A DNA stretch of 64,000 bases, from the NCBI GenBank assembly GCA_949358305.1, contig OX442317.1, forward strand, positions 3,972,186 to 4,036,185. Direction: 5' to 3'. Shown piece by piece: positions 50,001 through 62,447 of this stretch. The notes beneath the pieces are model-generated. The model did not search any database. It was given only the letters and a program-made list of their open reading frames with translations, and was not told the DNA's origin. The DNA is from Strigamia acuminata. Its lineage: Eukaryota; Arthropoda; Chilopoda; Geophilomorpha; Linotaeniidae. How positions within the stretch are numbered: the stretch's first letter is position 1; every line of letters starts with the position of its first letter. The position numbers and the translations under genes were made by a program.

Positions 50001-50694
50001 AACACAACACATCGCTTCCCTGCATTACACCAAAACACAATTCCGCTCGAAATTCGACGAAATTCGAGCAAAAAAATTTTTTTTTCGACAAAATGTCACC
50101 GCGACAAACAAAAGCTAATTGCAGCGCGCGTGTTTACGGGGTTTCCATGGCAGAAAACGAAATAAAAAGCATCAATTTACTTACTGCGATGGGGTGGGGC
50201 TGGATCGAGCGAAAACACCGATCAAAGTGTGGGGTTGTTACTCGTGTTGGGGACACCACGGCTCAAACTGACGGCCCGGGTTGAAAATACCCTTACCTGG
50301 GCAGATTCGGGCTGGGATAATTTTCTCGCCCATCCGTTAAAAAAGTAGTGGTTACGGAACTAGCGATTTCTTGGAATTTGTTGAAAAGCCACTCGGCGCC
50401 ATCTTGGTAATTCCTCGTAGCTTTCTAAACGAAACACTCGACGTCACCGGTTCACGTCACGGATTGCAGGGTCTGTTGACATGGAAACCGACAAGTTTGT
50501 GCGATCAAAAGCTCGCTGAACATTTCATCTAAGGTTCGGATGTTGTGCAGATGTCCCAAGTTGGGCGTCGATCGCCGATTGGAATCGCGAACGATATTTT
50601 CCCTCGCCGGCGCAGCGCCCGCGGATTGCGGTGTCGGTTTCCCGTCAGACGGCACGGCAAGGCCTCGGTCGGCCCTGGAATCGGGATGATTCAA
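47005..50694 (-). CDS. Unidentified multi-exon gene, partial model
   Basis: Five segments keep one reading frame through consistent splice phases: 50461-50694, 50297-50424, 47815-47896, 47433-47293 and 47082-47005 (stop TGA at 47005). They give about 220 residues. The best exon is 50297-50424, with TTTAG before and GTAAGG after, open only in the phase the upstream exon supplies. Recognisable stretches are DEMFSELLIAQTCRFPCQQT, QDGAEWLFNKFQEIASSV, KFEVGIGELLQVATFKRVDK, LKKQDVAEELNTIGLLDGL and LQIAVMRLFQAVTDSLKKAM; it reads as a helical soluble protein. The first intron would be only 36 bases, the donor at 47814 is weak, and no convincing ATG is seen at the 5' end, so the N-terminus is open. 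It was not matched to any family. X-box motifs at its 5' end hint at a ciliary role. Confidence 0.42.
49318..49331. promoter_or_regulatory. RFX X-box, perfect dyad
   Basis: GTTGCTCTAGCAAC is a perfect palindromic X-box as bound by RFX-family factors, which in animals switch on ciliary genes. Confidence 0.55.
49755..49767. promoter_or_regulatory. RFX X-box
   Basis: GTTGCCAAGCAAC matches the X-box with a one-base spacer. A looser site, GTTCCCATGACAAC, lies near 49690-49703. Confidence 0.5.
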
Positions 50695-50717
50695 CTCGAA
50701 GGCTGCGCCACTTTGCC

Positions 50718-50731
50718 GTTGCTATGGTAAC
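50718..50731 (-). promoter_or_regulatory. RFX X-box at the 5' end of the unidentified gene
   Basis: On the minus strand it reads GTTACCATAGCAAC, a full X-box, located about 25 bases upstream of the first open segment of the unidentified gene. A second X-box-like dyad (GTTACCGTGGTAAT) lies near 50759-50772. Position close to the start is typical of RFX-controlled ciliary genes. Confidence 0.55.
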
Positions 50732-50779
50732 TATTTATTTACGACGGTTCATATGTAATATTACCACGGTAACGAAAAA

Positions 50780-53126
50780 GTGTGTGTGTGTACCTCTCGC
50801 TCGAGTTTTTTTTATTTTTTTTTATCTCGGTAATTTCGCTTTAAATGTTTTTTATTTTTATTTTTATTTGTAATTTGATTAGTTTTTCAATAAATGTAAT
50901 TTTTTTTTTAGTTTAGCATTTCGGCACTGTCCTGTTTGTAGTTTGTGAAAATTGTTGTCCGATGAAAATGGAATTTAATTATTAAAATGTAGCTCGATCT
51001 GTTCCGGCAGGTGTAAAGTATGCACGATACGAATCGAGGTGTTTTGTGTTTGCATTGCGCTTAATTACGTTAAAAGCGCTTTATTGTAAGAAAAATTATC
51101 TTTTCGCGTGTAATTTTTGTCAAATATTTTTCAATTTATTTTCCATTTGGCCATTTCCACCTTTTGTTGGTATTAAAAATAGAAACAATAAAATTTCAAC
51201 GAGAAAAATAAAATTAATTCCAATGAAAAAACACTTCCGAATTATCGTCTGTTATTTATTTATTTTTTTACACAATCGTGTCAAATGTATATTTACTTCC
51301 AATCTGATGATATCGCTTTTCTACCTCGCTCCATCTGGTATTAAATCCCTCAAACAACATCGCCCAAAATAAACCACCAAAAATAATAAAAATAAATAAA
51401 AATAAATTAAATAAAAAAAAATAAAAATCAATCGTGTTAAACTGTGACCTTTCCCAGCACAAACCGCCCAACACCGAACAAAACACCAAAAATAATCATT
51501 GAAAAATTCTGATATTTACAAAAATGGCGTCAATGACGTCATTTGAGATCATTCAAAAAACAAATTACCAGTTAACGAGCGATATGTTTTGATTACGCAA
51601 ACGTTGCTTACTCCCGTCGTGTCAAAATAAACTATTAAACAGCCAAGTTATTGGAGTTGATGCACTAACACTGAGAATAATTACTCGGGCCTATTAAAAC
51701 AAATTGAACGTTTCCATAGTGATCGAAAGCAGCACGCCGCGCCAGTCGCCGCGCAGCTGCTCCGTCGTTCATCATTCGATGACGTCGACGCGCATCCGAT
51801 CATTCATCACCATTTTCTTATATTTTCACGTCGATTTTATTATTTACTTTAATCAAATTAGATTCCCCGTCGAGTGGGACACCCAAGGACGTCCGTGGGA
51901 GATCCCTGGACGTAGACGTGGCGTGACAGTTGACGTTTTCAATAATTAAGACTCTCATGAATATTTCAGTTTATTACAACAAATACATCACAACAAATAT
52001 CGACCCGGGTGGAAGAAAATTCGCCCGGGTAAGTCATGTATGAAATTTTTTTATTTATTTTTTTTTTATAATTTTTTTAAATCTCTTTTTAAATATTATA
52101 TTTGATTTTTTTGATTTATTATAGTTCTAGGGTGCAGATGGTTGTGCTACAGACCCAAAAAATTCGAGTGAAATTTTTGCATCAACTCCTTTCATTTGTG
52201 TATACAAAATAAAAGAAATTTGTGTAAATAATTTTTATGGACATGTTTGTAGTAAACATGTATTATAATTCTATTTCTCTTTGTTCTTACTTTTTTTTTT
52301 CTTCAAATCTACAACTTTGTTTGATACAAACATTCATTTTAAGGCAGAGCACAGACGAAGCGTTTTAAGGCACAAAAACCCATAAGCAAAAAAGAAAAAA
52401 ATTAATTATTTTAAAATTTTTATTTATAATTTTTTTTAAAGAAATAAAACTCTAAAATTGCTGCGGAAAAAAAAAATATTTTTTTCTTTCTATATTTAAC
52501 ATTTAATTACTTTAAACTATAAAACCAGGCAGCTGTGTTGCTTAATTATTTGTAATTATTTTTTACTTATTTTATTTCTATAGATAAAGGCATTGAATCG
52601 CACGATAAAATTGTTTTTAATGTTAATATTTATTTTAAATCTTTATTAATTGGTAGTAAAAATACTTTTCAATAGGTTTGCATAAAGCGGTCGTCGTCAA
52701 TAAATACTCAGCAGCGAAGCTCAAGGGGCAGCTAACCCGAAAAACCATAGGAAACAAAAAGCAGCCCTGCAATACACCTCGGCATATACTTTAGTCAAAC
52801 TTAACTCGTTTTACACTTTTTGCTACACGAACTTTGCACATAGGATTATATTCACATCAAGACACCTGGTGAATTTCATTGCATTTTTCTAATTCCCATT
52901 CAACACCTGAGATCAAAGACTAGTAAACAAAACCCAACCAAAACAAACAAAAATTAAAATTAAAAAAAAATAAAAAAAAAAAATTATTATTTTTTTTAAA
53001 TTTAAATTTATATTTATCAATAATTAATATCCACGATTCAAAATTATAAATACAAAAAAAAAAAAAATTTACAAAAATATTCAATAAAATGATATCGAGG
53101 GCGATGACGATTCGGTTCTCTTCTCT
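50780..53126. other. Intergenic, flippase 3' UTR on its right side
   Basis: No coding exon is supported. A GC-richer patch at 51.70-51.95 kb has ACGTC motifs, and a full CRE TGACGTCA lies near 51534. The flippase 3' UTR probably ends near 52.63 kb, where the minus strand has AATAAA. The remainder is AT-rich simple sequence. Confidence 0.4.
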
Positions 53127-56100
53127 TCAGCTGGCTTCGGAGATGATCGTAACGAAACGACTTCTTCGTGCATAATCGGGCGTGATGTCGGTGTTCTGGG
53201 GCTTCCACTTTTTCATGATTTTACCGGAAGTAATCAGCCGGCCGAAGCCTTCCTGGTGGGCAAAGGCGTAGCCGGATCGAATGGAGCGGCGACTTCTGCG
53301 TAGACTCGGAGTACGCATGACGGCTTCGGTCGACCGGGAGCGAAGCTGGAACTCGCGTTGTTTTAAGCGCACTCTGTCGGACAGTGTCGGTTTCACGTCG
53401 ACAAAGTAGTAGCGGTTCGCGAGGACCGGAATGATGAGAATGCTGACGGTTACGAAAAGCGTGAACCAATACTGAGCCGAACGCATAGTCATTCGCATTG
53501 CACCTACATATTTGCCACGAACTAGGTCACTGTTTATTAAGAAAGTGGACAAGAAGTAGAACACTACACTTCCCCAAACGACTACGTGGTTGACGACGGA
53601 CCAATACGATGTGTCGATGGTTATCTGTCAAACAAACAAAACAAAAATGTTTACGAGAAAAAGCAACGTTCAAATCTTTTCACTTTCATCGTTACAAATT
53701 TGAATAATAATTCTTCTCGGAGGCGGCACGAGGGTTTGCTACGACTGGGACATTAGCAGAAACGTACAATGGAAAAAGCATTTTTTCCTATGCAAAAATG
53801 CACTTTTGTGAGCAAAATGCATTTTTTAATGCATTTTTGGATGCATAAATGCACTTTTGTGAGCAAAATGCATTTTTTAATGCATTTTTGGATGCATAAA
53901 TGCACTTTTGTGAGCAAAATACATTTTTTAATGCATTTTTGGATGCATAAATGCATTTTTAATGCATAAAATTATTTTTAGATTCATTTTTAGATGCCTA
54001 AAATGCATTTTTGGATGCCTAAATGCATTTTTGGATGCACAAATGCACTTTTGGATGCATAAATGCGCTTTTGGATACATAAATGCACTTTTAAATGTTA
54101 AAAATTCACATTTATAAACTCAAATGAGTGGGCCCTGAACCAAACATGGATTTTTAGATCCAAATTCAATATTTAAAAAACAAGAAAAATTAAATTGATT
54201 ATTTAAATGAGCCTCACTACACGACTTTCATCGTGCAGTTGCCACACCCTCGCCCCGCCACACGTTCTTCTTACTTGTGCAGTAACAACAGTGACCAAAA
54301 TCGATGAAACTACGGTACCGAAAACATTATGATCAGCCATATCAAAACCATCGGGAGTAATGGAATCCTTAAAGGCACCGTATGGTATAAAGAACAGAAT
54401 CAACGATGACAAGATGCCGTGACCAACACTTTTCAAAAACTCTTTCTTGTTGAACAGCAGGTTGCTGTGACCCGGAGTGTATAATTTTGGATACCGAAGA
54501 GAATTACGTTCACTAACATCCTAGAAAAAAATAAAACCAATAAAAAAAATCACGCTTATTTTGCTATTTTAGCTTTTCCAGCTCAAATTAACCTGATCAA
54601 AAACGCCCAGCGCCAGCACTGGTAACGACGTGTAGAAAACATTATAACAGGAAATGAAAAACGGATCATAAAGTGTCTGGAAATGATAAGAAAAATAAAA
54701 AAATTATAAAATTGAATTTATAAAAATGTTTGGTTGTTGGAACTTACTTGTGCTGAAAATCCACAGAAAAAAGCAAACCAGAAATGGCACAAAGTGAAGG
54801 CAAAGTTTTTATAGAAGAAATAACGGAGAAATTTACACATCCGGAGATAGGACCAACGACCATGAACTAATAAAAGACGTTCTAAAAACCGAAATTGGGA
54901 AATTGAAAAGTCGCTAGCTAAAACTGCTTGCATTCCTTCTTGTCCGCTGATTCCTACGCCGATGTGAGCCACTAAGAGAAAGAGAAGGACAATAATTAAA
55001 ACAATTTCCAACGGGCTAACCAACTAACTATTTGGAGAAGTAAATCCAGATAAATGTCAACATTTTGTAGAAATATTTGAGCAAATTCTGAACATTTTTG
55101 ACACTTTTGTACCAATTTTGATATATTTTGACATTTTTTAAACGAAATTTTGATAAATTTTGAAAATTGTACTAAATTTTGATAAATTTTGAAAGTTTTA
55201 CCGAATTTTAATAAATTTTGACATTTTTAAACCGAATTTCAATAAATTTTGACATTTTTAAACCAAATTTCAATAAATTTTAACATTTTTGAACCAAGTT
55301 TTAATAAATTTTGAAATTTTTACCGAATTTTAATAACTTTTGACATTTTTAAACCAAATTTCAATAAATTTTGACATTTTTAAACCAAATTTCAATAAAT
55401 TTTAACATTTTTGAACCAAATTTTAATAAATTTTGAAATTTTTACTGAATTTTAATAAATTTTGGCCTTTTTAAACCGAATTTCAATAAATTTTGACATT
55501 TTTAAACCAAATTTTAATAAATTTTGACATTTTTGAACCAAATTTTAATAAATTTTGACAATTTTAAACCGAATTTCAATAAATTTCGACATTTTTAAAC
55601 CAAATTTTTATAAATTTTGACATTTTTAAACCAAATTTTAATAAATTTTGACATTTTTATACCAAATTTCAATAAATTTTAACATTTTTAAACCGAATTT
55701 CAATAAATTTTGACATTTTTAAACCAAATTTCAATAAATTTTGACATTTTTAAACCAAATTTCAATAAATTTTGACATTTTTAAACCGAATTTCAATAAA
55801 TGTTGACATTTTAAAACCAAATTATAATAAATTTTGACATTTTTCAGAAATATTTCAAGAATTTTGATAGATTTTTGCCAAATTGAACATTTTCAAATAG
55901 CTAACACCACCACCAATTCCCTGACATACTTTTAATCATGCTAACATCGTTAGCCCCATCGCCAATCGCCAGCGTCACAGCTTTTTTGTGCCTCTTGACC
56001 AAATCCACAACCATAGCCTTTTGTAACGGCGTCACCCGACAACAGATAACAGCTCGACACTCCGAAGCCACTTCTAAAAATAATGTCTCTAACGAAGCCT

Positions 56101-59100
56101 TCAATGCATGTATCTTAAAAAAAAAAAAAATAATTAAAAAACCAAGAAAAACTCCAATAACTCAACAAATTTTACCAAACTATATCCATTGACAATAAGC
56201 GCAAAACCACCATAAGTCTCCCCATCCTCAGATACAGATCCATTGAGTTGCGGGTCGTTGGAATCACTAAACGTTATAACACTGCACATTCCCGGCGCCT
56301 GTTTTTGATTATTTACATTCCGAATAGATTCCCTGAACTTATTCATCTGCGCTTCCACTTCGTCCTCCTCGTGCGCATCGATTATAAACACATCCACGAG
56401 TTCGTCGGTGAGTAAATGACACGAGTAACCGATGTTTATCGCCGTTTCTAAGCAAAAATCCGTTAATAAACCAACCAAACCTCGTTTCAATCCAAAAAAA
56501 ACCTTGTTTGTCGCCCGTCAACATCCAGATTTTGATCCCAGCAACCGCCAAATTGGCAATCGTCTGCGGGACGCCATCTTGGAGCTTATCCTCAATGGCG
56601 GTGGCGCCGATCAGCGTCAATTCCTTCTCGATCTCTTCGTAAACCTCGTCTACTTTTCTTTCGCGATCGTCCAACGATAATCTGAAAAATAAAAAAAAAT
56701 CTAAATGGTCAAAATCTTTTTAAAAAATAAAAAAAACAATCAATCTTACGCTGCTTCGTGGTACTTCTTCCTCCATTCGTTGTAAACATCTTCGTCTAAA
56801 TCTTTGTATGCAAGGCACAGTGTTCTTAAGCCCTCACTAGCGAATTTCTACAACCAAAGTCACCATAAACACCAAAATAACGATTTTCCTTCGATATTTA
56901 CGTTTAAATGTTCTAATGTTTGGTTCTTCAAGTCTTCGGAAAAAATATTCAATCTTTCGTATATCATTTGATCGGCGCCCTTGCAGAATAAACGGATCTG
57001 GCCGTCCCTTTTCAGAATGACGGACATCCGTTTGCGCACGTTGTTAAAATCGAGGATGCGAAGCAGTTCGTACGTTTCCGACTGGCCCAGCACGTCGATA
57101 CTGATGGTAGATGGCGTCCGCTCTTTGAAAACAAAACCGAAATTCCTCGCGGCTGACGTGAGCGCGGATTCGTCCGGCGACTGCGCTTGATATTCCAATT
57201 TTCCTGAGTTACAAAATTGTCTATTATTAATTTCACCGCACTATTTCTTCTTTTAATTACCATCTTTCTCGTCAGGCATGACGGTGTGACACAGAGCGAG
57301 CAGACGAAAGAACATATGCGTGTGTGGATCGCCAGATTTAATCGCATCTATTAGTGTCTCATCGAACCACTTGAATTCAGGCTCGTACATTGCATTGTCG
57401 GATAAATCTATGGGTATAGTGCTCTGTTGGATGGAAATAAATTCAAATTGAGATCGTTTTACATCAAACTAACGATAAAAATGCATTGGTGGGTCTAAAA
57501 CGCGGCAACTGTGTGTTTTTATTTGTTTTTCTCGCGTAGAAACATCAAATTTGTACTTTTTTTTTGTTAAAATCGCCTTTTTTTCACACAAAATCATCTA
57601 TTTTGCAGTTAAAAATGCATTTTTTTGCCTCAAACAGAAAACCCGGGGTCCCATTCCACGACATTTTCGCTTACATCGCTAACTTCTAGCGGTTCTCCCG
57701 TTCTCTCATCTATGACTTCACCGTAACTATTTCCACCAATACTGCATTTATTAAAAGTCATTATATTCTGCGTTAACGTTCCCGTTTTATCACTAAATAC
57801 GTATTCGATTTGGCCTAGTTCTTCGTTTAACGTTGTTGTTCGTGACTTGGCAGGCGTGTCACATTTCTCATCGTACATTTTCTCATCCCAATTTATCCAA
57901 AAACTGTGTCCTAATCGAATTATCTCAACACTAAAAACAGACAAAATTTATTAAAACAAATACAAATATGCTTTTTTTTCAAGAAATAATTCTCACCTGA
58001 CGTAAAGAGAGATAGGCACAACGGTATTAAGGACGATAGCGTAAGAGAAAAAAACCAAAAGCGCAATAACTGTGGCACCGTAGCCGGCACCTTTCGGTAT
58101 TAAAACATCCCACGGTAAATAAATCTGAAAATGTCGACCTGTGATTGTCTCAAAAATCCCACAGGCAATTGTACAAAACAAACACATGCTGAACAAGAAG
58201 AAAACAATCTGAAACATACAAAAAATCGATTAAATCAAATAAATGCATCAAATTTCCGATTCGTTTACACAAAAAATCGATCAAATCAAATAAATCAATC
58301 AAATTTCCAATTCGTCTACACAAAAAAACGATCAAATCAAATAAATCGATCAAATTTCCGATTCGTTTACACAAAAAAATCGATCAAATTTCGTTTACAC
58401 AATACAATCAAATACCATATTTCCATAAATAATGGCCGTGACTCTCATTTTGCATTTAGAACGAATGTAAAATGACTCAAAGCGACTCAAAACGAATAAA
58501 GAAGAAACGTTCTTCGTTCATTTTGTTTCGTTTTCCGTTTTAATCGCCCTAGAAATAGCCGCGGTTACAATTCAAATGCGGCTCTCGATTGCGTAAATAC
58601 GGTAAATCGATTAAATTTGTAATTTCTTACCCCGAGAATTAATAAATTCAACAGCCTGTCGATAGATGTCCGTTTGAATTTTGTTTTTCCGCTATTTTGC
58701 ATTAGTTTCGTATCTCTCCCAGCAAAAATGACCACTCCGTAGCACCACTTAGTGTTCCTTAGGACACATCCTCTTAGCAAAATACGATCCTTGTCCAATG
58801 GGAATCGATCTCCTTGCCACGTTAACACCCCGTCGAATTTATTCAGGTTGTTGTTTGGTGGCTCGCACGTTATTTCGCAGTCAAAACTGCCCAGTGCCTC
58901 GAGATCTTCGCCCAACTCGGCCGTTTCCGGCAGACATTGCCGCGATTTTAAATTAGTTTCTCTAAAACAACACAAAAACAAATCAAAAAACGATAAAAAC
59001 AAACAATTTACTTTAAAAACATCGATATATTACCCATCTAACTCCGCTGTTTCGATGTAACAAAGGCCATTCGGCTCACTCGTTGATATAACGAGCAAAT

Positions 59101-62100
59101 CTGCCTAAAAAAAATAAAAAATAAAATTATTTTCACACAAAAAAAATTTTTTTTTCACATCTTGTTGACAAATGGCCACATGGTGGACACAAAAATTGCT
59201 CCGATGTAACTATGCAGCTCGTAAATTGCATTAAGTAGGACATAAATGCATTAGATTGGGTTTAGCAACATCTGTTTTTGCTTTTTTTTTATATTGATTT
59301 GTTTATTTATTTATTTAAAACACTCCAGTGGAGTAATATATAATAATAATGTATATATTTAATACTTACAGCTACAAATTGATCGTCTTCCATGCGAATT
59401 ACGTCGCCCGCTTGCACTCTGTGCCATCTTTCTTCGACTAATTTTCCATTCCTAAGCACGTGTGAACTTCTGTTGTTAACTTGACTATCACTTTGATGCC
59501 TTTGCTGTGTACGTCAGAGATATGCGTAAATATCGACATTTTAATTAACAAATCAATAATTCATACTTACAAAATCATCAATTGCATCTTTCATTGCTGT
59601 TAACGCAAGCACAACGATAAGGGGGACCAAAGTTGTGACATATGTAAGCGAGGAAATGAGTGGGATGAACTGAAAAATTAATTAAAAAACAATTTAAATT
59701 TAACTTTTTATTATTTTTTATTTAATTTCCTTTCGAATCAAAATGTTACGTGCACCATTTTCAGGAGTAATCATTAAATTACATCACATCGTAATCGGGT
59801 TTCAAGATAATTAGAGTTTTATTTTTATTTTAAATGGGACTGCGTAAGCGATCTTATCATTAGCATTTAAAGCACAGATAAAGAGCTACAGTGTTTGTCA
59901 ATATTTCAGTTGCACAATAAAATAACCCGAATTTGTCTTAAAATTGATCTCAAGGAGTGACAATATGGTAATAAATTAAAGAAGAAAAAATTGTGCCCAA
60001 TTTTAGTATAACCGCTCTATTATCCGGAGAAATTCAGATATCCGGAAACCTTCTCGTAAACAGTTTTCACCGTACAATAAAAATCAATACGCCCTAACAG
60101 AAGCCTATAAAAGTGCATCGTTGCATCTAAAAATGCATTGTAGAGCCTAAAATGTGAGCGTAGTTGCATTATTGCGTGCAAAAAAGGCATTAGTGCAACT
60201 AAAAAGGCCATTTTTGTCTGTAAACATTTATTTTACAACTAAAGAAGTTCATTATTTCACGTAATTGTATTTGGGTCAAAAATTCATTATTGCATCGATA
60301 AATGAAATGCTCCAATCGTACGCGGGTGATCTCTATTAACAGAATTTTTATTTTAGTGTTCTGGATCAATTTAAGTATTAAATTTAGTCGTTTATTCGAT
60401 TTAAATATTGAATTTAGTCGTAATTTAGTCGTTTATTCAATTTAAATATTGAATTTAGTCGAAAGTTCAATTTAAATATTGAATTTAGTCGTAATTCAAT
60501 TTAAATATTGAATTTAGTCGTAATTTAGTCGTAATTCAATTTAAATATTGAATTTAGTCGTAATTTAGTCGTTTATTCAATTTAAATATTGAATTTAGTC
60601 GTAATTTAGTCGTTTATTCAATTTAAATATTGAATTTAGTCGTAATTTAGTCGTTTATTCAATTTAAATATTGAATTTAGTCGTTTGTTCAATTTAGATA
60701 TTGAATTTTTTCATTTTGGCTGATTTAAATATTGTAACTGAACGTTTGTTATTGTCAATTTACAATGACGGGATTCATCTGGATATACTCACTTGTAGAA
60801 CGAGTAGACATAGAAAATAGAAATTCGCCAACCGCTGAAACTGTTCCAATAGATTTAATGGTAGAAAGGTTAAAACGGTATACTTCGATGTTTTGATGTA
60901 ATTATCCTAAAAAGATAAAATAAAATAAAATAAAATAAAATAAAATAAAAATTTAAAATCTTAACCTCATTCGACTTAACTCACCGCATAATTAAATTGG
61001 GCATTAAATACAGGATCATTTGCTCTTATTCTACGTTCGGATTCTGAAAAAATCAAAAATCAAAATGAAAACCAAAACGAAAAAACCGAAAAACACCATC
61101 AATGAGCAAAAATAATCACTTTGGATTTTACAACTTTATTCACAAAACAAAACGGAAAATTTCCATTCATCCAAATACTCCAAACAATCGCTCACCCAAC
61201 GAGTTTGGGAAATTAGAACTAAGACAGGAATCACGTCGAGCCACTCGCACCATCACTTTGGTCCAAGTGCCATGGACCCAAGTATGGAAGAAATGAGCCA
61301 AATTACTTCCTGAAGGAGACTCGTGTTCTTCTTCGATGCCAAATTCCTCCATCTTGTCTCCGCATCCGCTGGCGCTCATGGCAAAGCGACCACTTGGCGC
61401 ACACGTGCGAAAATCAATGCACGAAACCCACAACGACCAACGAATGGCGCTAGTGCAGTTCGGATGCTGCGATGCGACCGACGGATCACAGAATCCGCAA
61501 TTTTCAACGGATTCATTCCCGCTCGCTTTTCCTAGTACGCCGCTCTCGATTTGGCCAATTCTCAACGTGGTACGTATTAATTTACTCTTTTACTTGGAAT
61601 CCCACGTGAAAAATTTAGACGTTATTTTTTTTTTTCATTTTTAAATCATTTTTGAAATTTTCTTTGCGTTTTTGAATGGATTTTTCCAGGTTTTACTTCT
61701 CTAATCCACCTTTAATCCGTTTTATGTTTATATTTCATTTATAATTCAATGACGTCAGAGTGGATATCTGTTTTCGAGAATTAATGACTGCGGGTTTCAT
61801 CGTTAATGATTTGCTTTCATTTTCATTTGGTTGATTTGGAAATTAAAGCGTCATTTCGGTGTTTGTCTATAGAGGCATGAGGAAATGAAGGAGTGGCGTG
61901 GCGAAGGGAAGGGAAAGGTTTTGCCTCCACTAAAAATCCCATTTGGCAAATGAGAAATGTCACTGCAAAGGAATTTACGTTTTCTTTGAAATAACAACGT
62001 TTAAGCCTAGCGACCGAGCGACGCCTCTTTAAAAAACACTGATCCGCCATTTTGAATAATTTAAAAATTTGTCTTAGTTTATTTAACCTAGAACTCGTAC

Positions 62101-62442
62101 CATGTACACATAATTAAAATGAAATAACAAAACCAAACAGGCAAATCTCATGTCCGAAACTCCGATTTTTTTTTAATTTTTTAACAAAAATAAAATATTT
62201 CAATAAAATCCATCAAATTCAAAAAAATCCAATAAATTAACATTTTCTAGAAAACATTTCCAGCACATTTCACCACATGTTTGTCTGTTATTTCTTAATG
62301 ATTTAACAAGCACTTCAAACATTTACGACGTCAAGGTAACAAACAATATTTACAATCCTCCCACAACGGTGTTATTAATATTGTTGTAAGAAACTAATAA
62401 CTCACCAAAATGTTCGTCGTTTTTCGAAGAAAACTTCACCAT
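53127..62442 (-). CDS. ATP8B: P4-ATPase, phospholipid flippase of the ATP8B class
   Basis: Moves phospholipids from the outer to the inner membrane leaflet using ATP; family members usually need a CDC50 subunit. Nineteen exons give 1200 residues: 62406-62442, 60985-61043, 60793-60906, 59571-59669, 59370-59504, 59034-59104, 58631-58961, 57997-58208, 57636-57930, 57261-57423, 56902-57203, 56750-56847, 56503-56681, 56176-56447, 55930-56113, 54748-54971, 54593-54676, 54275-54520, 53127-53624. All family motifs are intact: [14 protein letters not shown] in helix 4, the phosphorylated aspartate in [10 protein letters not shown] near residue 400, the P-domain stretch [19 protein letters not shown] and [11 protein letters not shown]. 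The tail [19 protein letters not shown] is the ATP8B1/2/4 signature. Introns are GT-AG. Two first exons are possible. Which ATP8B paralogue it represents is not decidable by eye. Confidence 0.95.
53770..54120. repeat. 60-base tandem repeat in flippase intron
   Basis: Three near-identical copies of a unit with GCACTTTTGTGAGCAAAATG and AATGCATTTTTGGATGCATA are followed by degenerate shorter units, between flippase exons 18 and 19. The minus-strand reading ([17 protein letters not shown]) is a repeat artefact. Confidence 0.85.
55030..55870. repeat. 31-base tandem array in flippase intron
   Basis: About 25-27 copies of a unit of the form TTTTAAACCAAATTTCAATA then AATTTTGACAT fill the intron between flippase exons 15 and 16. 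Units alternate between CCGAATTTC and CCAAATTT variants, which suggests higher-order amplification. Confidence 0.9.
58200..58392. repeat. About 57-base tandem repeat in flippase intron
   Basis: Three full copies and one partial copy of a unit with AAAAAATCGATCAAATCAAA and CAAATTTCCGATTCGTTTAC begin exactly at the acceptor end of flippase exon 8 and run into the intron. The plus-strand frame through it is a repeat artefact. Confidence 0.85.
60390..60720. repeat. Tandem repeat of AATTTAGTCG and ATTCAATTTAAATATTG
   Basis: About eight copies of a 30-45-base unit, TATTGAATTTAGTCG with or without an extra TAATTTAGTCG, lie in the intron between flippase exons 3 and 4. The unit contains the palindrome CAATTTAAATATTG. 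Confidence 0.85.
61196..61379 (-). CDS. ATP8B: Alternative first coding exon of the flippase
   Basis: On the minus strand an ATG at 61379 opens 61 codons (starting [20 protein letters not shown]) and ends in the donor G|GTGAGC at 61196 in phase 1, exactly the phase needed to join flippase exon 2 at 61043. The joined product would read [14 protein letters not shown]. It replaces the 12-codon first exon at 62406-62442, which has the same phase. Both N-termini are plausible; the acidic start resembles other ATP8B N-termini in composition only. Confidence 0.5.
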
Positions 62443-62447
62443 GGTAA

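Larger units (their letters stand above)
47897..50296. other. Long intron of the unidentified gene, GC-richer patches
   Basis: 2.4 kb with CpG-containing patches near 48.70-49.30 kb and several X-box-like motifs. No coding exon is supported; the frames near 48.80-49.04 kb and 49.08-49.31 kb lack splice-site or family support. It may contain an alternative promoter. Confidence 0.35.
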
